In this document: positions 1 to 9,123 of the stretch, one piece after another
Position numbering within the stretch: position 1 is the first letter of the stretch
How the letters are laid out: the number at the start of each line of letters is the position of its first letter
NCBI GenBank assembly: GCA_040901765.1
Contig: JBBDYG010000092.1
Coordinates: 1 to 64,000 of the forward strand
Origin: JBBDYG01 sp040901765
GTDB lineage: Bacteria; Planctomycetota; Planctomycetia; Pirellulales; Lacipirellulaceae
DNA length: 64,000 nt
Direction: 5' to 3'
The notes under the pieces: generated by a model
Databases searched by the model: none
The model's input: the letters and a program-made list of their open reading frames with translations, nothing else
Told to the model about the DNA's origin: nothing
Position numbers and translations under genes: made by a program

Positions 1-23
1 CGCATTTGAAGTTTGACATCACC
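1..23. repeat. End of a MITE-like element (terminal repeat)
   Basis: The first 23 bases are identical to 52837-52859, the right terminal inverted repeat of the 166-bp MITE-like element between atpG and atpD. The rest of this copy would lie to the left of the window. Sequence identity is seen directly; that it is the end of a second copy is inferred. Confidence 0.6.
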
Positions 24-35
24 GTTTGGAATCCA

Positions 36-330
36 CCGCTTGAAAAAGTGCCACCCCTCTGCTATAGTGTACGCCTGAACAAATATCTCGATTCAGGAGT
101 GCCCCATGCGATTCCACAACCGTCCTCCGCCCGTTGAGGAGCGAGAAGCGAGAATAGCCTAGCGATTCTCCGCCTTCCCCCTTTCCCTTATTAGATTCCG
201 CATTCCGCAATCCGAACTCTGCATTCGGAAGCCGTGAGCGGTGCGCGCTTCCCACGACCCTGCCGCCCCGCGCGACGGTCACCGCTCGCGGTCCGCGCCG
301 CAGGCCAGCCGGGGCCGACTTGCTCACGAG
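36..330 (-). repeat. Dispersed non-coding repeat, copy 1
   Basis: Read on the minus strand, this stretch closely matches 60540-60875 on the plus strand, including the segments around GGAATGCGGAATCTA and CGGTTGTGGAATCGCATG. The two copies are therefore inverted, about 60 kb apart. Small indels shift every reading frame between the copies, so the overlapping 120-residue ORF is probably not a gene. The similarity fades near position 36, about a dozen bases from the MITE-like end at 1-23. Confidence 0.7.
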
Positions 331-673
331 ATGACTCGTTCGTTTATCGACGTAAACTCCCCCTCGCCCGCTAGGCAACAATCGCGTAACCGCTTGCAGC
401 TTAACACGTTAACGCCGTCCCCGCCCCACACCCCAACCCGAATAGATGTCGCAAAAATCAAATGAATGTTGCCGACGCGATGCGAAATCAACTCATTTGC
501 GCCTCGCAGATGTTGGTGCTAACCTGGCGCGCGCAGCGTGGCACAGTGGCATCAACCGAGAAACTTCTCGCAATCGCCTTTTCTGTTCTCTTGATTTCGA
601 GACCTTTAGAATAACACGGGCCCGACGACTGCCGAGCGAATCGGGCTTACTATCGAGACATTGGGGAGGCACC
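331..673. other. Intergenic region upstream of a sulfatase gene
   Basis: No convincing gene is seen. The sulfatase frame is open back to 446, but the residues before 674 are Arg-rich and unlike a signal peptide. A good ribosome-binding site, GGGGAGG at 663-669, lies just before the ATG at 674. A promoter was not identified. Confidence 0.5.
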
Positions 674-2167
674 ATGAGAACGTCACTGACACTCCTCTTC
701 CTGCTCGGCGCTAGCATGGCGTTCCGATCCGACGCGCGGGCGGCGGATCACCATAAGCCCAACGTCTTGTTCATTGCCATTGATGACCAAAACGACTGGA
801 TTGGTGCGATGGGCGGCCATTTGCATGCGCAGACGCCGCACCTAGATCAGCTTGCAAAGCGCGGCACTTTGTTCCTCAACGCCCATTGCCAAGCGCCGCT
901 TTGCAATCCCTCGCGGACGAGTCTCATGCTCGGATTACGACCCACAACCACCGGCATCTACGGCCTTTCGCCGTGGTTTCGATCGGTGGACCAGTGGCGA
1001 GACCGCGTCACCCTGCCGCAACACTTTCGAGGGCATGGCTACAAGACGCTCACCGCCGGAAAAATCTATCACGGCCAGATGAGCAGCGATCAAGAGCGGA
1101 AGCACGAATTCGATGTCTGGGGTCCACCCGGCGGCATTGGCGCGAGGCCGTCAGAAAAGTTGATTCCCGCCACGCCGAACGGGAATCATCCGGCCATGGA
1201 CTGGGGCGTATTCCCGCACCGCGATCAAGATAAAGGAGACTACCAAGTCGCAAGCTGGGCGATCGATCAGTTGCAGAGGGTGCCGAACGATCGCCCGTTC
1301 TTTCTCGCCGCCGGCTTCTCCTTGCCACATGTTCCGTGCTACGCCACACAACCGTGGTTCGACCTCTACCCCGACGACAACTCGGTGCTGCCGTCCGTTT
1401 CAGACAACGACCGCGACGATACGCCTCGCTTCTCGTGGTATCTGCACTGGAGCTTGCCGGAACCGCGCCTCAAATGGGTCCGCGAAAACAACCAGTGGCG
1501 CAACCTTGTACGCTCCTATCTCGCGTGTACCAGCTTCGTCGATGCGCAAATCGGACGCATACTCAATGCACTTGAGGAATCGGGGCTAGCGGACAACACG
1601 ATAGTAGTCGTGTGGAGCGACCACGGCTGGCACCTGGGGGAGAAAGGCATCACGGGCAAGAACAGCTTGTGGGAACGATCGACCCGCGTGCCACTGATCT
1701 TCGCCGGTCCGGGCGTGGGCAAGTTGGCCCGCTGCACGCAACCGGTGGAGTTGCTCGATCTCTATCCGACACTGTTGGAACTTTGCGGTTTGCCACCCCG
1801 CGACGATCTCGAAGGCCACAGCCTCGTCCCGCAACTTCGCGATGCCAGCGCGCCACGTCCCTGGCCGGCGATCACCTCCCACAATCAAGGCAATCATGCC
1901 ATTCGCACCGAGCGGTGGCGATACATCCGCTACGCCGACGGCAGTGAGGAGCTGTACGACCTGCAGTTCGACCCAAATGAATGGACCAATGTCGCGACCG
2001 CACCGACAAACGCCAACGTGCTAACCGAACATCGGCGCTGGCTGCCAAAGATCGACGTGCCACCCGCCCCGGGCAGCAAGCATCGCGTGTTGACATACGA
2101 TCGCGCAACCGACACCGCAAATTGGGAAGGTCAGCCGATCGGCCGCGACGATCCGATTCCGCAGTGA
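674..2167 (+). CDS. Secreted sulfatase, iduronate-2-sulfatase-like
   Basis: A 497-residue arylsulfatase-fold enzyme predicted to hydrolyse sulfate esters, probably on polysaccharides, outside the cytoplasm. The start at 674 follows GGGGAGG and gives a signal peptide of about 24 residues ending ARAA. Residues 29-40 carry the metal-binding start of the fold (PNVLFIAIDDQN). Cys77 in CNPSR is the residue normally converted to formylglycine. A late DHGWHLGEKG motif and a C-terminal YDLQFDPNEWTN segment are typical of iduronate-sulfatase-like members. An FGE-like gene lies immediately downstream in the convergent orientation. The substrate cannot be read from sequence. Confidence 0.9.
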   Translation: MRTSLTLLFLLGASMAFRSDARAADHHKPNVLFIAIDDQNDWIGAMGGHLHAQTPHLDQLAKRGTLFLNAHCQAPLCNPSRTSLMLGLRPTTTGIYGLSPWFRSVDQWRDRVTLPQHFRGHGYKTLTAGKIYHGQMSSDQERKHEFDVWGPPGGIGARPSEKLIPATPNGNHPAMDWGVFPHRDQDKGDYQVASWAIDQLQRVPNDRPFFLAAGFSLPHVPCYATQPWFDLYPDDNSVLPSVSDNDRDDTPRFSWYLHWSLPEPRLKWVRENNQWRNLVRSYLACTSFVDAQIGRILNALEESGLADNTIVVVWSDHGWHLGEKGITGKNSLWERSTRVPLIFAGPGVGKLARCTQPVELLDLYPTLLELCGLPPRDDLEGHSLVPQLRDASAPRPWPAITSHNQGNHAIRTERWRYIRYADGSEELYDLQFDPNEWTNVATAPTNANVLTEHRRWLPKIDVPPAPGSKHRVLTYDRATDTANWEGQPIGRDDPIPQ

Positions 2168-2185
2168 GTTGCAGTTTCGCGGTAG

Positions 2186-2205
2186 CTGAATTCGCAAGAA
2201 TTCAG
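2186..2205. repeat. Perfect hairpin with GCAA loop
   Basis: An 8-bp perfect stem closes a GCAA tetraloop just after the sulfatase stop codon. The identical 20-base sequence recurs at 28909-28928, and related hairpins are at 28945-28964 and 28995-29014. No T-tract follows, so it is not a classical intrinsic terminator. Confidence 0.7.
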
Positions 2206-2245
2206 CGGATTAGGGGAAGACTGAATTATTTCAAGCCCGGCTACT

Positions 2246-3514
2246 TTATTGCAGTTTCTCAATCGCCGCGGGAAGATCGGGGTCGACGATCCCTCGTTCC
2301 CCGCGACCTTCTTCGTCGATCCGGCGATTGACGACACGCTCGATGTCCGGAATGTCGGCGTCCCAATACTTGCCGCGCTCAGCGACCGCGGGCGGCTGCC
2401 AGGGCCGGATGATGCGGAAGCCGATCCCCTGCCCCGCGTCGCTCGCGAACCACCACGGGCTTTTGGGCGTGTTGGGATCGTAGCCGCGCAGTTCTTCGTC
2501 GTCCGTCGGCATGCGAGAGGCGCTGCGCAGGGCGGGGGGATCGTCGAGCCACGAGCCGCCGCGCACCACGCGGGGATAGAGCTTCGTCGGCCAGTTGACT
2601 GCATCCGCCGCCGCCACCGGCTGCGGTCTTTTGCCAAGGGTGGCGTACCACGCGGGGTCGTGGGCATCGAGCACCCATTCCGCTGCGTTGCCGTGCATGT
2701 CGTGCAGGCCCCAAGCATTCGCGGGTTTTTCGCCAACCGCATGCGTTAGGTCATCGGAGATTTCGTAATGCCAGGCGTGCTCGCTCAAGTCGGCTGGGTC
2801 ATCGCCGAAGTTATACGCCGTTGTCGAGCCACCTCGGGCGGCGTACTCCCACTCCGCTTCGGTCGGCAGACGATAGAACTGACCGGTCAGCAAGCTCAAC
2901 CACTTGGTGTACTGCTTGGCGGCATACTGGCTCATCGACACCGCCGGTTGATTCGGCTCTTCGCCGGCGCCGTAGGTGAAGCTTGGTTCGTACAGCTTCG
3001 ACGGCGCGGTGACGGCGTCCACGCGATTGTCGTCGGTGATCGGGCGAATGTTTTGCTCGCCGAACTTCTCGAACGCATCGTTCAGCGCCATGTACTGCTT
3101 ATACTCGGCCCAAGTGATTTCATGCTTGCCGACCCACATCGTGGGAACTTCGATTTCAACCTGCGGGCCTTCGTCCTCACGGCGGTCTGCTTCATCGTCG
3201 GGACTACCCATCGTGAATCGACCACTTGGGATAGGTACCATTTCGAACGAGACATCGGTGCCTGGAATCCGCTGCGTGTAGGCGACGAGAAAGCCGCCCT
3301 CGACGGACATGGCGATGCCCTCGGCGGGTCTTTCTGTGACGAACCCGGAAACGTCGGCGGCGAACAACGGATTGCCGAGCGACGCGAATGACAACGCGAA
3401 AAGGAGTGCAGTTCGCCCCCACCCTAGCCCTCCCCCTCGGGGGGAGGCGAAAACGGGCGCTGCGCTTGCCGTTAGATCCGCTATGGGCACAGCCTGTTCC
3501 TTACACGAAAGCAT
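2246..3514 (-). CDS. FGE-like (SUMF1/Pkn1-type) protein
   Basis: Member of the formylglycine-generating-enzyme-like superfamily, secreted or periplasmic. The domain runs from FEMVPIPSGRFTMGS through RLPTEAEWEYAARGG and GLHDMHGNAAEW to RVVRGGSWLDD and GIGFRIIRP. The active-site cysteines of true FGE, expected in the stretch after RGGSW, are absent, so this is probably not the sulfatase activase itself. The ATG at 3512-3514 overlaps the end of the upstream oxidoreductase by 14 bases and was chosen over an in-frame ATG further upstream. Residues about 22-34 (SPRGGGLGWGR) are encoded by a genomic G/C-rich hairpin repeat just before a hydrophobic signal-like segment. The true start is uncertain. 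Confidence 0.8.
   Translation of the reverse strand: MLSCKEQAVPIADLTASAAPVFASPRGGGLGWGRTALLFALSFASLGNPLFAADVSGFVTERPAEGIAMSVEGGFLVAYTQRIPGTDVSFEMVPIPSGRFTMGSPDDEADRREDEGPQVEIEVPTMWVGKHEITWAEYKQYMALNDAFEKFGEQNIRPITDDNRVDAVTAPSKLYEPSFTYGAGEEPNQPAVSMSQYAAKQYTKWLSLLTGQFYRLPTEAEWEYAARGGSTTAYNFGDDPADLSEHAWHYEISDDLTHAVGEKPANAWGLHDMHGNAAEWVLDAHDPAWYATLGKRPQPVAAADAVNWPTKLYPRVVRGGSWLDDPPALRSASRMPTDDEELRGYDPNTPKSPWWFASDAGQGIGFRIIRPWQPPAVAERGKYWDADIPDIERVVNRRIDEEGRGERGIVDPDLPAAIEKLQ
3416..3447. repeat. G/C-rich hairpin repeat inside a coding region
   Basis: CCTCCCCC at 3429-3436 pairs with GGGGGAGG at 3440-3447 around a 3-base loop. The element, preceded by CCCCACCCTAGC, lies in the N-terminal codons of the FGE-like gene and translates there as PRGGGLGWG. 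It resembles a common intergenic repeat, which suggests either insertion into the gene start or a real start downstream of it. Confidence 0.55.
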
Positions 3515-4769
3515 ATTGGCCGGGGATCGCAACGGGTGGCTCAGGAACGTCGCCCCAGGCGAGTTCAGCGGGGCCAAGCCGCTCTTGGCTGCTGTTCAGT
3601 TCGTCCCACGTGAGCGTTTTCCCCGTGTACCCAGCAAGGCGGCCCATGATGGCGACCAGCGTGCTATTGCACATGTATTGGCCATTGTTAATCGGCTGGC
3701 CGTCGCGGATGCTCTTGAAAAGGTCCGCGTGCTCTTGGCGATACATCACCGGCTTCGGTCCGCGATAACGCCATTTTTTCTCGCCGTCAATCTCGTTGGC
3801 CAAAATCTGCGCCTTTCCCTTCGTGCCAAGTACGTACTCGTCGACGAAAGTCGAGCAGTTGTCCTGTTGCCGGCAGGTGAAGAAGACGCGCACGCCACTG
3901 GGATACTCGTAGAAGACGCTGAAGTGATCCCAGATGTGGCCGAACTTAGGATCGGTTCGCTGCTGCCGACCGCCGAGAGCCATTGCCCGTACCGGGCTGG
4001 GGTCGCCTTGCACCCACAGTGTTTTGTCGAGACTGTGAATTGCTTGCTCGCAAATGTGATCGCCCGAGAGCCATGTATAGTAAAGCCAATTACGGATCTG
4101 GTATTCGGCGCGGCTCCACTGAGGTTCATTGCCCCGATGCCAGAGAGTGTTGGCGTTGTAGCTCGACTCAATGGCGATCACGTCTCCGATGGCGCCATCC
4201 TGGATGCGGGCGATCGTCTCGCGCACGCCCGAGTCGTAGCGCCAACACAGACCGGAAACGACCGCCAATCCCTTTTGTTTCGCCAAGTCGCAGGTGGCCA
4301 TCACCGAGTGAACGCCCGGCACATCAACCGCGATCGGTTTTTCGACGAAGGAGTGCTTGCCCTGCTCCACCGCGTAGGCCAGGTGCAACGGACGGAAATA
4401 TGGCGGCGTAGCCAACAGTACCACGTCGCAGGCGTCGATCACGTGTTTGTAATTGTCGAAATCGGAAAAGACATGATCGTCGTCAACCGCCACCCGATCG
4501 GCGACCTCCGCGTCGTTCTTTACTTCGCCCAGTGCGAAGTCGGCCCGATCGCGAAACGTGTCGCCAATGGCCACCAACTTGGTGCGCGGATCGGCGTGCA
4601 AGGCATCGAGCGCCGCACCCGTGCCGCGGCCACCGCAGCCCACCAGGCCCACACGAAGTGTTTCATCCACGCCGGCATGAACGGTCCGCGGCACGGCCAT
4701 CGCCGCCAGAGCCGACGACGCGGCGACCGAAGTCTTAAGAAAGGTGCGGCGAGAATTGGTGGTGGGCAT
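3501..4769 (-). CDS. Gfo/Idh/MocA family oxidoreductase with Tat signal
   Basis: A 422-residue NAD(P)-dependent oxidoreductase of the glucose-fructose oxidoreductase family. A twin-arginine signal (SRRTFLKTS) and an Ala-rich segment ending VHA precede the Rossmann motif VGLVGCGGRGTG. The family hallmark EKPIAVD is present, followed by the C-terminal alpha/beta domain (GLCWRYDSG onward). Tat export with bound cofactor is typical for planctomycete members. It lies in a minus-strand run with the FGE-like gene downstream and a sugar isomerase-like gene upstream, suggesting carbohydrate processing. The substrate is unknown. Confidence 0.9.
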   Translation of the reverse strand: MPTTNSRRTFLKTSVAASSALAAMAVPRTVHAGVDETLRVGLVGCGGRGTGAALDALHADPRTKLVAIGDTFRDRADFALGEVKNDAEVADRVAVDDDHVFSDFDNYKHVIDACDVVLLATPPYFRPLHLAYAVEQGKHSFVEKPIAVDVPGVHSVMATCDLAKQKGLAVVSGLCWRYDSGVRETIARIQDGAIGDVIAIESSYNANTLWHRGNEPQWSRAEYQIRNWLYYTWLSGDHICEQAIHSLDKTLWVQGDPSPVRAMALGGRQQRTDPKFGHIWDHFSVFYEYPSGVRVFFTCRQQDNCSTFVDEYVLGTKGKAQILANEIDGEKKWRYRGPKPVMYRQEHADLFKSIRDGQPINNGQYMCNSTLVAIMGRLAGYTGKTLTWDELNSSQERLGPAELAWGDVPEPPVAIPGQYAFV

Positions 4770-4862
4770 AGGTATGATCCAAGGAAAGTACAGTTATGTC
4801 GTTCGAGTCTCGGACTCGCTCACATAGGCGTGTTTCTCCGAAACTCGCATTCTCTGGTGTCG

Positions 4863-5906
4863 TCAAATCGCAAGCACCTTATCCATTCGTTGGGCGATAT
4901 CGGCAAGCTCCCCTCGGTCGCCGCCGGCGACTTCGGCAGTACACCAGCCGCTGAATTCGAGTTCCGAAAGCGCCTCGCGCACGGCTGGCCAGTTTACATT
5001 GCCATCTCCGATTTTGCAAAATCCGTTCGAGCGTCCCCAATCTTTCACGTCGAGCTTCACGATGCGTCGGCCCAAGGTGCGGATCCAATCTTCGCTCGGG
5101 CCGAACTTGCGGACGTTGCCGATATCAAAATAGGCGCCGACCCACGGGCTATTGATGTCGTCGAGATAGTCGCGCATCTCCTCGGGTTTTTCGCAGAAGC
5201 CGTTCCAGACGTTCTCGACGAGAACATGAATGCCGAGCTTGCTAGCCATCGGCAGTACTTGGCGAATCTCGGGGATCGAGCGCTTCCATACGTCGTCGTG
5301 AGTCTCATCGGTGGAATTGACTCTGCCCGGCACGAGCAGCACCGAGAAACCGCCAAACGCGTGGCAATCGCGAATGGCTTGTTCCAGAACTTGGCGACCT
5401 TCCGTCCGAATCGCCGGGTCGGGCGACGAAAGGCGGATGTCCCAACCCTTCTTGTCCACCAGTCCGTGAACGGGCATCCCAGTTTCAAGGCTCGCCCGGA
5501 CGACCTCATCGGATTGAAGATCCGATGGGCTGATCAATTCCATGCCATCGAAACCAACCTCTTTGCAGAGTTGGAATTTCTCGAGCACGCTGCCGTCGGT
5601 CTCGATCATGCCCCATTTGCAGGACTTGTAGATTCGCCCGCGATTGGACGTTGCCGGAACACTGGCATCAACAGCCCGCCCTGGCACACCGCAGGCTAAC
5701 ACCGCCGCCAAGGCGCCACCCTGTTGCAGAAGCTCGCGACGAGTATGACCCAATGAATTCAACTTGGAAGAACCGGCCGGAGTAAAGCTTCGGGATGGAA
5801 ACACGGTGTTTTGTCCTCTGTACTGAACCAAGTGTAAAAGCTCCTGTTTATTGTAACGAAAAACGGGAACGCCGTCTCCCTCAAGAAAAGCTCTGAGGGT
5901 GATCAT
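4863..5906 (-). CDS. Sugar phosphate isomerase/epimerase family protein (TIM barrel)
   Basis: Xylose isomerase-like TIM-barrel protein of the family that includes hydroxypyruvate isomerase and various epimerases. Recognisable segments are KFQLCKEVGFDGMEL, VLVENVWNGF, GAYFDIGN and KLDVKDWG, which carry the usual metal-binding acidic and histidine positions of the barrel. The first ATG at 5906 overlaps xdhC by 26 bases and puts about 55 residues before a twin-arginine-like RRELLQQGGALAA segment. An in-frame TTG at 5762 or 5753 would put the Tat-like signal at the N-terminus and may be the real start. It probably works with the neighbouring oxidoreductase rather than with purines. Confidence 0.8.
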   Translation of the reverse strand: MITLRAFLEGDGVPVFRYNKQELLHLVQYRGQNTVFPSRSFTPAGSSKLNSLGHTRRELLQQGGALAAVLACGVPGRAVDASVPATSNRGRIYKSCKWGMIETDGSVLEKFQLCKEVGFDGMELISPSDLQSDEVVRASLETGMPVHGLVDKKGWDIRLSSPDPAIRTEGRQVLEQAIRDCHAFGGFSVLLVPGRVNSTDETHDDVWKRSIPEIRQVLPMASKLGIHVLVENVWNGFCEKPEEMRDYLDDINSPWVGAYFDIGNVRKFGPSEDWIRTLGRRIVKLDVKDWGRSNGFCKIGDGNVNWPAVREALSELEFSGWCTAEVAGGDRGELADIAQRMDKVLAI

Positions 5907-6720
5907 TGCGCAGATCGGGGCGGTTCAAGCGATAAGAACCCGAATCGCGAATCTGAATCAATTCCGCCGCGATGCTGACAGCGATCTCGCCCGGCTGATT
6001 GGTGCCCAGCTCCAGCCCGATCGGGCACCGCAGGCTGTGCATCCGTTCGCGCGGAATCCCCAACTCGGTCAGTTCGCGGATGAGCACCTTGTGCTTGGCC
6101 GCGCTGCCGATCGCACCTAGGTAGGGAAACGCCTTTCCCCAGCGGAACAAAGCTTCCAGAATGGGCCGGTCCGTGCGATGACCCATCGTCATGCAGAGGA
6201 CGAACTCAGTTCCCGTGAGTTCCGCGGCAATCTCCGCTGGAGTTTCCGCTTCAATCATCCGCAGTTTCGGCGAGCGTGGCAACTTACCGAGCCAATCAGC
6301 GCGGGAATCGACACACGTGATGTGGCACTCGAGTTCCAACAATACACGGACGAGCGATTGTGCGACGTGGCCGGCGCCAAAAATCACGATCCTCCATGTG
6401 CGCAGGTTGTATGCCTCGAAAAGCAGCTTCACGACGCCCCCGCACGTCATGCCGACGTCTCGCTGGAGATTCCACTCGACCAGTTCAATCTGTGGCTGGT
6501 CGCGATCGGCAAGCATCTGCCGGGAACGGGCAATCGATTGACTTTCAACCCGCCCACCGCCCACGGTGCCGAATACGAGTCCGCTTGCGTCGACGAGCAT
6601 CTTCGTTCCGGCGTCTTGCGGCGTGCTCCCCACCGTCTCGACAAGCGTGACCGAAACAAACGGCACCCCGCTTTGCGAAAGCTCGGCCAACTTTTCAATA
6701 AATCCATGGGGCGCGGGCAT
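5881..6720 (-). CDS. xdhC: XdhC family molybdenum cofactor maturation protein
   Basis: A 279-residue XdhC-like protein. XdhC binds the molybdenum cofactor, helps load it onto xanthine dehydrogenase, and is not part of the mature enzyme. The N-terminal domain has GSTPQDAGTKM and GTVGGGRVE, then GMTCGGVV. The C-terminal Rossmann-like domain starts IVIFGAGHVAQ and ends in a helical region with CPIGLELG. It is the last xdh gene, starting 12 bases after the xdhB stop on the minus strand, which fits co-transcription. Confidence 0.92.
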   Translation of the reverse strand: MPAPHGFIEKLAELSQSGVPFVSVTLVETVGSTPQDAGTKMLVDASGLVFGTVGGGRVESQSIARSRQMLADRDQPQIELVEWNLQRDVGMTCGGVVKLLFEAYNLRTWRIVIFGAGHVAQSLVRVLLELECHITCVDSRADWLGKLPRSPKLRMIEAETPAEIAAELTGTEFVLCMTMGHRTDRPILEALFRWGKAFPYLGAIGSAAKHKVLIRELTELGIPRERMHSLRCPIGLELGTNQPGEIAVSIAAELIQIRDSGSYRLNRPDLRNDHPQSFS

Positions 6721-6732
6721 TGGGACAGCAAA

Positions 6733-9123
6733 CTAAGTTGAAGTCGGTTCGACGGGATTCTTTGCCGGTACATCGATATTGCCGTTGGCCGATCCATTGA
6801 CACTCGGAACTGGAACACGGAAAAATCCGCTCAGCGTGAGGCACCGCAAGATTTCCTCGCTTGTGGCCGGTAGGCGCAAGTCGCTACCGACATTCATTGA
6901 TGAGAGCACCTGTTTCACGGCGCCCCACACGGCGATCGCCAGCATCAGCGGCGGCTCGCCGACGGCCTTGCTGCGGCGGATGTTTTCGACGTTGTCGTCG
7001 TTGTCGAAGAATGCGCAGTTGAATACCCTGGGCACGTCCGTCGAAGCGGGAATCTTGTACGTCGTGGGCGAGTGGCTTAGGAGCGTACCCTGCTCGTTGT
7101 AGACCAGGCATTCAGCGGTCACCCAGCCCATTCCTTGAATAAAACCGCCGATGACCTGTCCGCGATCAACTCCGGGGTTGATCGACCGGCCGATGTCGAT
7201 CAACAGATCGACTCGCGGCACGGTGAGTTCGCCAGTGAAACGGTCGATTTCCACCTCCGCCACCGCGGCACCCTGCGTGTAGTAAAAAAACGGCGTACCT
7301 TGCCCCGTCTCGCGATTGAAATCAATACCCGGCGTGGCAAAAAACCCCCGGGCACCCAAGTCAATGCGTTCTAGGCGAGCCAGTTTGCACAATTCTCCGA
7401 ACTTGATGCGTTGCTCGGGACGCCGCCGATCGTAAACCCAGCCGTCAGCAAATTCAACATGTTCTTGCGATTCAGTGAGGGCCAATTTGGTAGAAGCCAG
7501 TCGAAGAGCCGCAAATTTGGTAAGGCGTTGTTTGATCTTCCGGCAAGCATCAATTGCCGCAGCACCGTTGAGGTCCGTGCTTGCCGAGGCCGCGGTAGGC
7601 GAGGTGTTATTGTTTTTCTCGGTCGACGTGGGCATCAGCAACACGCGAGTCCAATCGAGGCCGAATTCGTCGGCCACAAGCTGCCGGATTTTCGTGTTGA
7701 CCCCCTGTCCCATTTCGGTCGCGCCGGTCGAGACCTGGACGGTGCCGTCGGTATAAAGATTAACCAGCGCATTAGCCTGATTTAGAAACTTTGTAGTGAA
7801 CGAAATGCCGAACTTCATTGGCGACAGTGCAATGCCGCGCAGGCGCAGTGGATCGTGCGCGTTGTTGACTAAGATTTCCTCACGACGCTTCGTATAACTT
7901 GAAGATGCCGCCAACATCGAAACGATTTTCGGCAAATGGTTGCGACGGAAATGCTGTCCATAGGGCGTGAAATTCCGCTCCAGAGTTCCGTAAAGATTGC
8001 GTTGTTGTACCTCAAGCGGATCGAGGCCGAGATGGCTTGCAATCGCATGGATGACGTTTTCCATCGCCGCCATCCCCTGCGGTCCGCCGAAACCTCGGAA
8101 TGCGGTATTAGGCGGAAGATTAGTAAAACAGACGCGACCGTTGATCTCAATGTTGGGAATATAATAGGCGTTCTCGGCATGCAGCATTGATCGTTCGAGC
8201 ACCGCCATCGAAAGGTCCGCCGTCGCGCCGCAATTCGAGTACAGATTGGTCCTCAGCCCAACGATCCGGCCCCTTGGATCGAATCCAACCTCCCACTGCG
8301 TCCGATAGGCGTGCCGCTTGCCGGTCGAGATCATGTCCTCGTCTTTGTTATAGATGAGGCGCGCGGCGCGACCGGTCTTGTGGGCCACTAGTGCCGCCAG
8401 GATCGCGGGAATCGCCGCCTGCGTTTCCTTCCCGCCGAAAGCTCCCCCCATCCGTTTGCAGATGCAAACCACTTGGTGCTGACCCAATCTCAACGCCTCG
8501 GCGACCACAATTTGAATTTCTGTCGTATTCTGCGTCGACGAATGGACGATCAATTGCCCGTCTTCTCCCGGATATGCAATCGCAGCTTGCGACTCAAGAT
8601 AGAACTGCTCTTGGCCGCCGCTGTGGAATATACCACTCAATCGGTGCGGTGCTGCAGAAATCGACTGCTGTGGATTGCCCCGCCGGATTTGCCGAGGCAC
8701 GCCGAGAAACCGCTTCTGCTCGATGGCCTCCTCAATGGACAGGATCGGCTCATCCGGACGGACTTCGATCTTGACCGCTCGCCGCGCCCGCTCTAGCGCC
8801 ACCTTCGTCTCCGCTGCGATCACCACGACCGGTTGGCCCACGTACAGCACTTCGCCCATCGCGAGCACCGGCTCGTCGCGGTAATGAATACCGAAGCACT
8901 TTTCACCGGGAATGTCATCGGCCGTATAGATGCCCACTACTCCGACAATCTGTTTTGCCGCATCGATGTCAATTTTCTCGATCGCGCCGCAGGCCGCCGG
9001 ACTGCCGACGAAACCCACGTGCAACTCGTCGCTGCTCAGCGGCAGATCGTCGAGAAAGAGCGCCCGCCCGGTCACGTGACCGACGGCCGAGTCGTGTGGG
9101 ATGGACTGACCGACGTTAGACAT
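6733..9123 (-). CDS. xdhB: Xanthine dehydrogenase, molybdopterin-binding subunit
   Basis: A 796-residue large subunit that binds Moco and oxidises hypoxanthine and xanthine to urate. Diagnostic segments are GGAFGGKET, FRGFGGPQG, GATEMGQGVNTK, STEKNNNTSPTAASAS and KAVGEPPL. The Glu of the first, the Arg of the second and the Glu of the last correspond to the substrate-binding and catalytic residues of bovine xanthine oxidoreductase. Together they favour a genuine purine hydroxylase over an aldehyde oxidase-like paralogue. The gene overlaps the end of xdhA by 8 bases and is followed by xdhC. Confidence 0.95.
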   Translation of the reverse strand: MSNVGQSIPHDSAVGHVTGRALFLDDLPLSSDELHVGFVGSPAACGAIEKIDIDAAKQIVGVVGIYTADDIPGEKCFGIHYRDEPVLAMGEVLYVGQPVVVIAAETKVALERARRAVKIEVRPDEPILSIEEAIEQKRFLGVPRQIRRGNPQQSISAAPHRLSGIFHSGGQEQFYLESQAAIAYPGEDGQLIVHSSTQNTTEIQIVVAEALRLGQHQVVCICKRMGGAFGGKETQAAIPAILAALVAHKTGRAARLIYNKDEDMISTGKRHAYRTQWEVGFDPRGRIVGLRTNLYSNCGATADLSMAVLERSMLHAENAYYIPNIEINGRVCFTNLPPNTAFRGFGGPQGMAAMENVIHAIASHLGLDPLEVQQRNLYGTLERNFTPYGQHFRRNHLPKIVSMLAASSSYTKRREEILVNNAHDPLRLRGIALSPMKFGISFTTKFLNQANALVNLYTDGTVQVSTGATEMGQGVNTKIRQLVADEFGLDWTRVLLMPTSTEKNNNTSPTAASASTDLNGAAAIDACRKIKQRLTKFAALRLASTKLALTESQEHVEFADGWVYDRRRPEQRIKFGELCKLARLERIDLGARGFFATPGIDFNRETGQGTPFFYYTQGAAVAEVEIDRFTGELTVPRVDLLIDIGRSINPGVDRGQVIGGFIQGMGWVTAECLVYNEQGTLLSHSPTTYKIPASTDVPRVFNCAFFDNDDNVENIRRSKAVGEPPLMLAIAVWGAVKQVLSSMNVGSDLRLPATSEEILRCLTLSGFFRVPVPSVNGSANGNIDVPAKNPVEPTST

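Noticed and set aside
19..381. 120-residue minus-strand ORF at the left edge
   Set aside because: It lies in a dispersed repeat whose second copy (60540-60875) has frame-shifting indels, so the reading frame is not conserved.
2246..3514. True formylglycine-generating enzyme
   Set aside because: The catalytic cysteines expected after RGGSW are absent, so activation of the sulfatases cannot be assigned to it.
3309..5699. 796-residue open frame on the plus strand
   Set aside because: It is antisense to the Gfo/Idh/MocA and sugar isomerase genes, whose motifs are intact. No recognisable domain in this frame.
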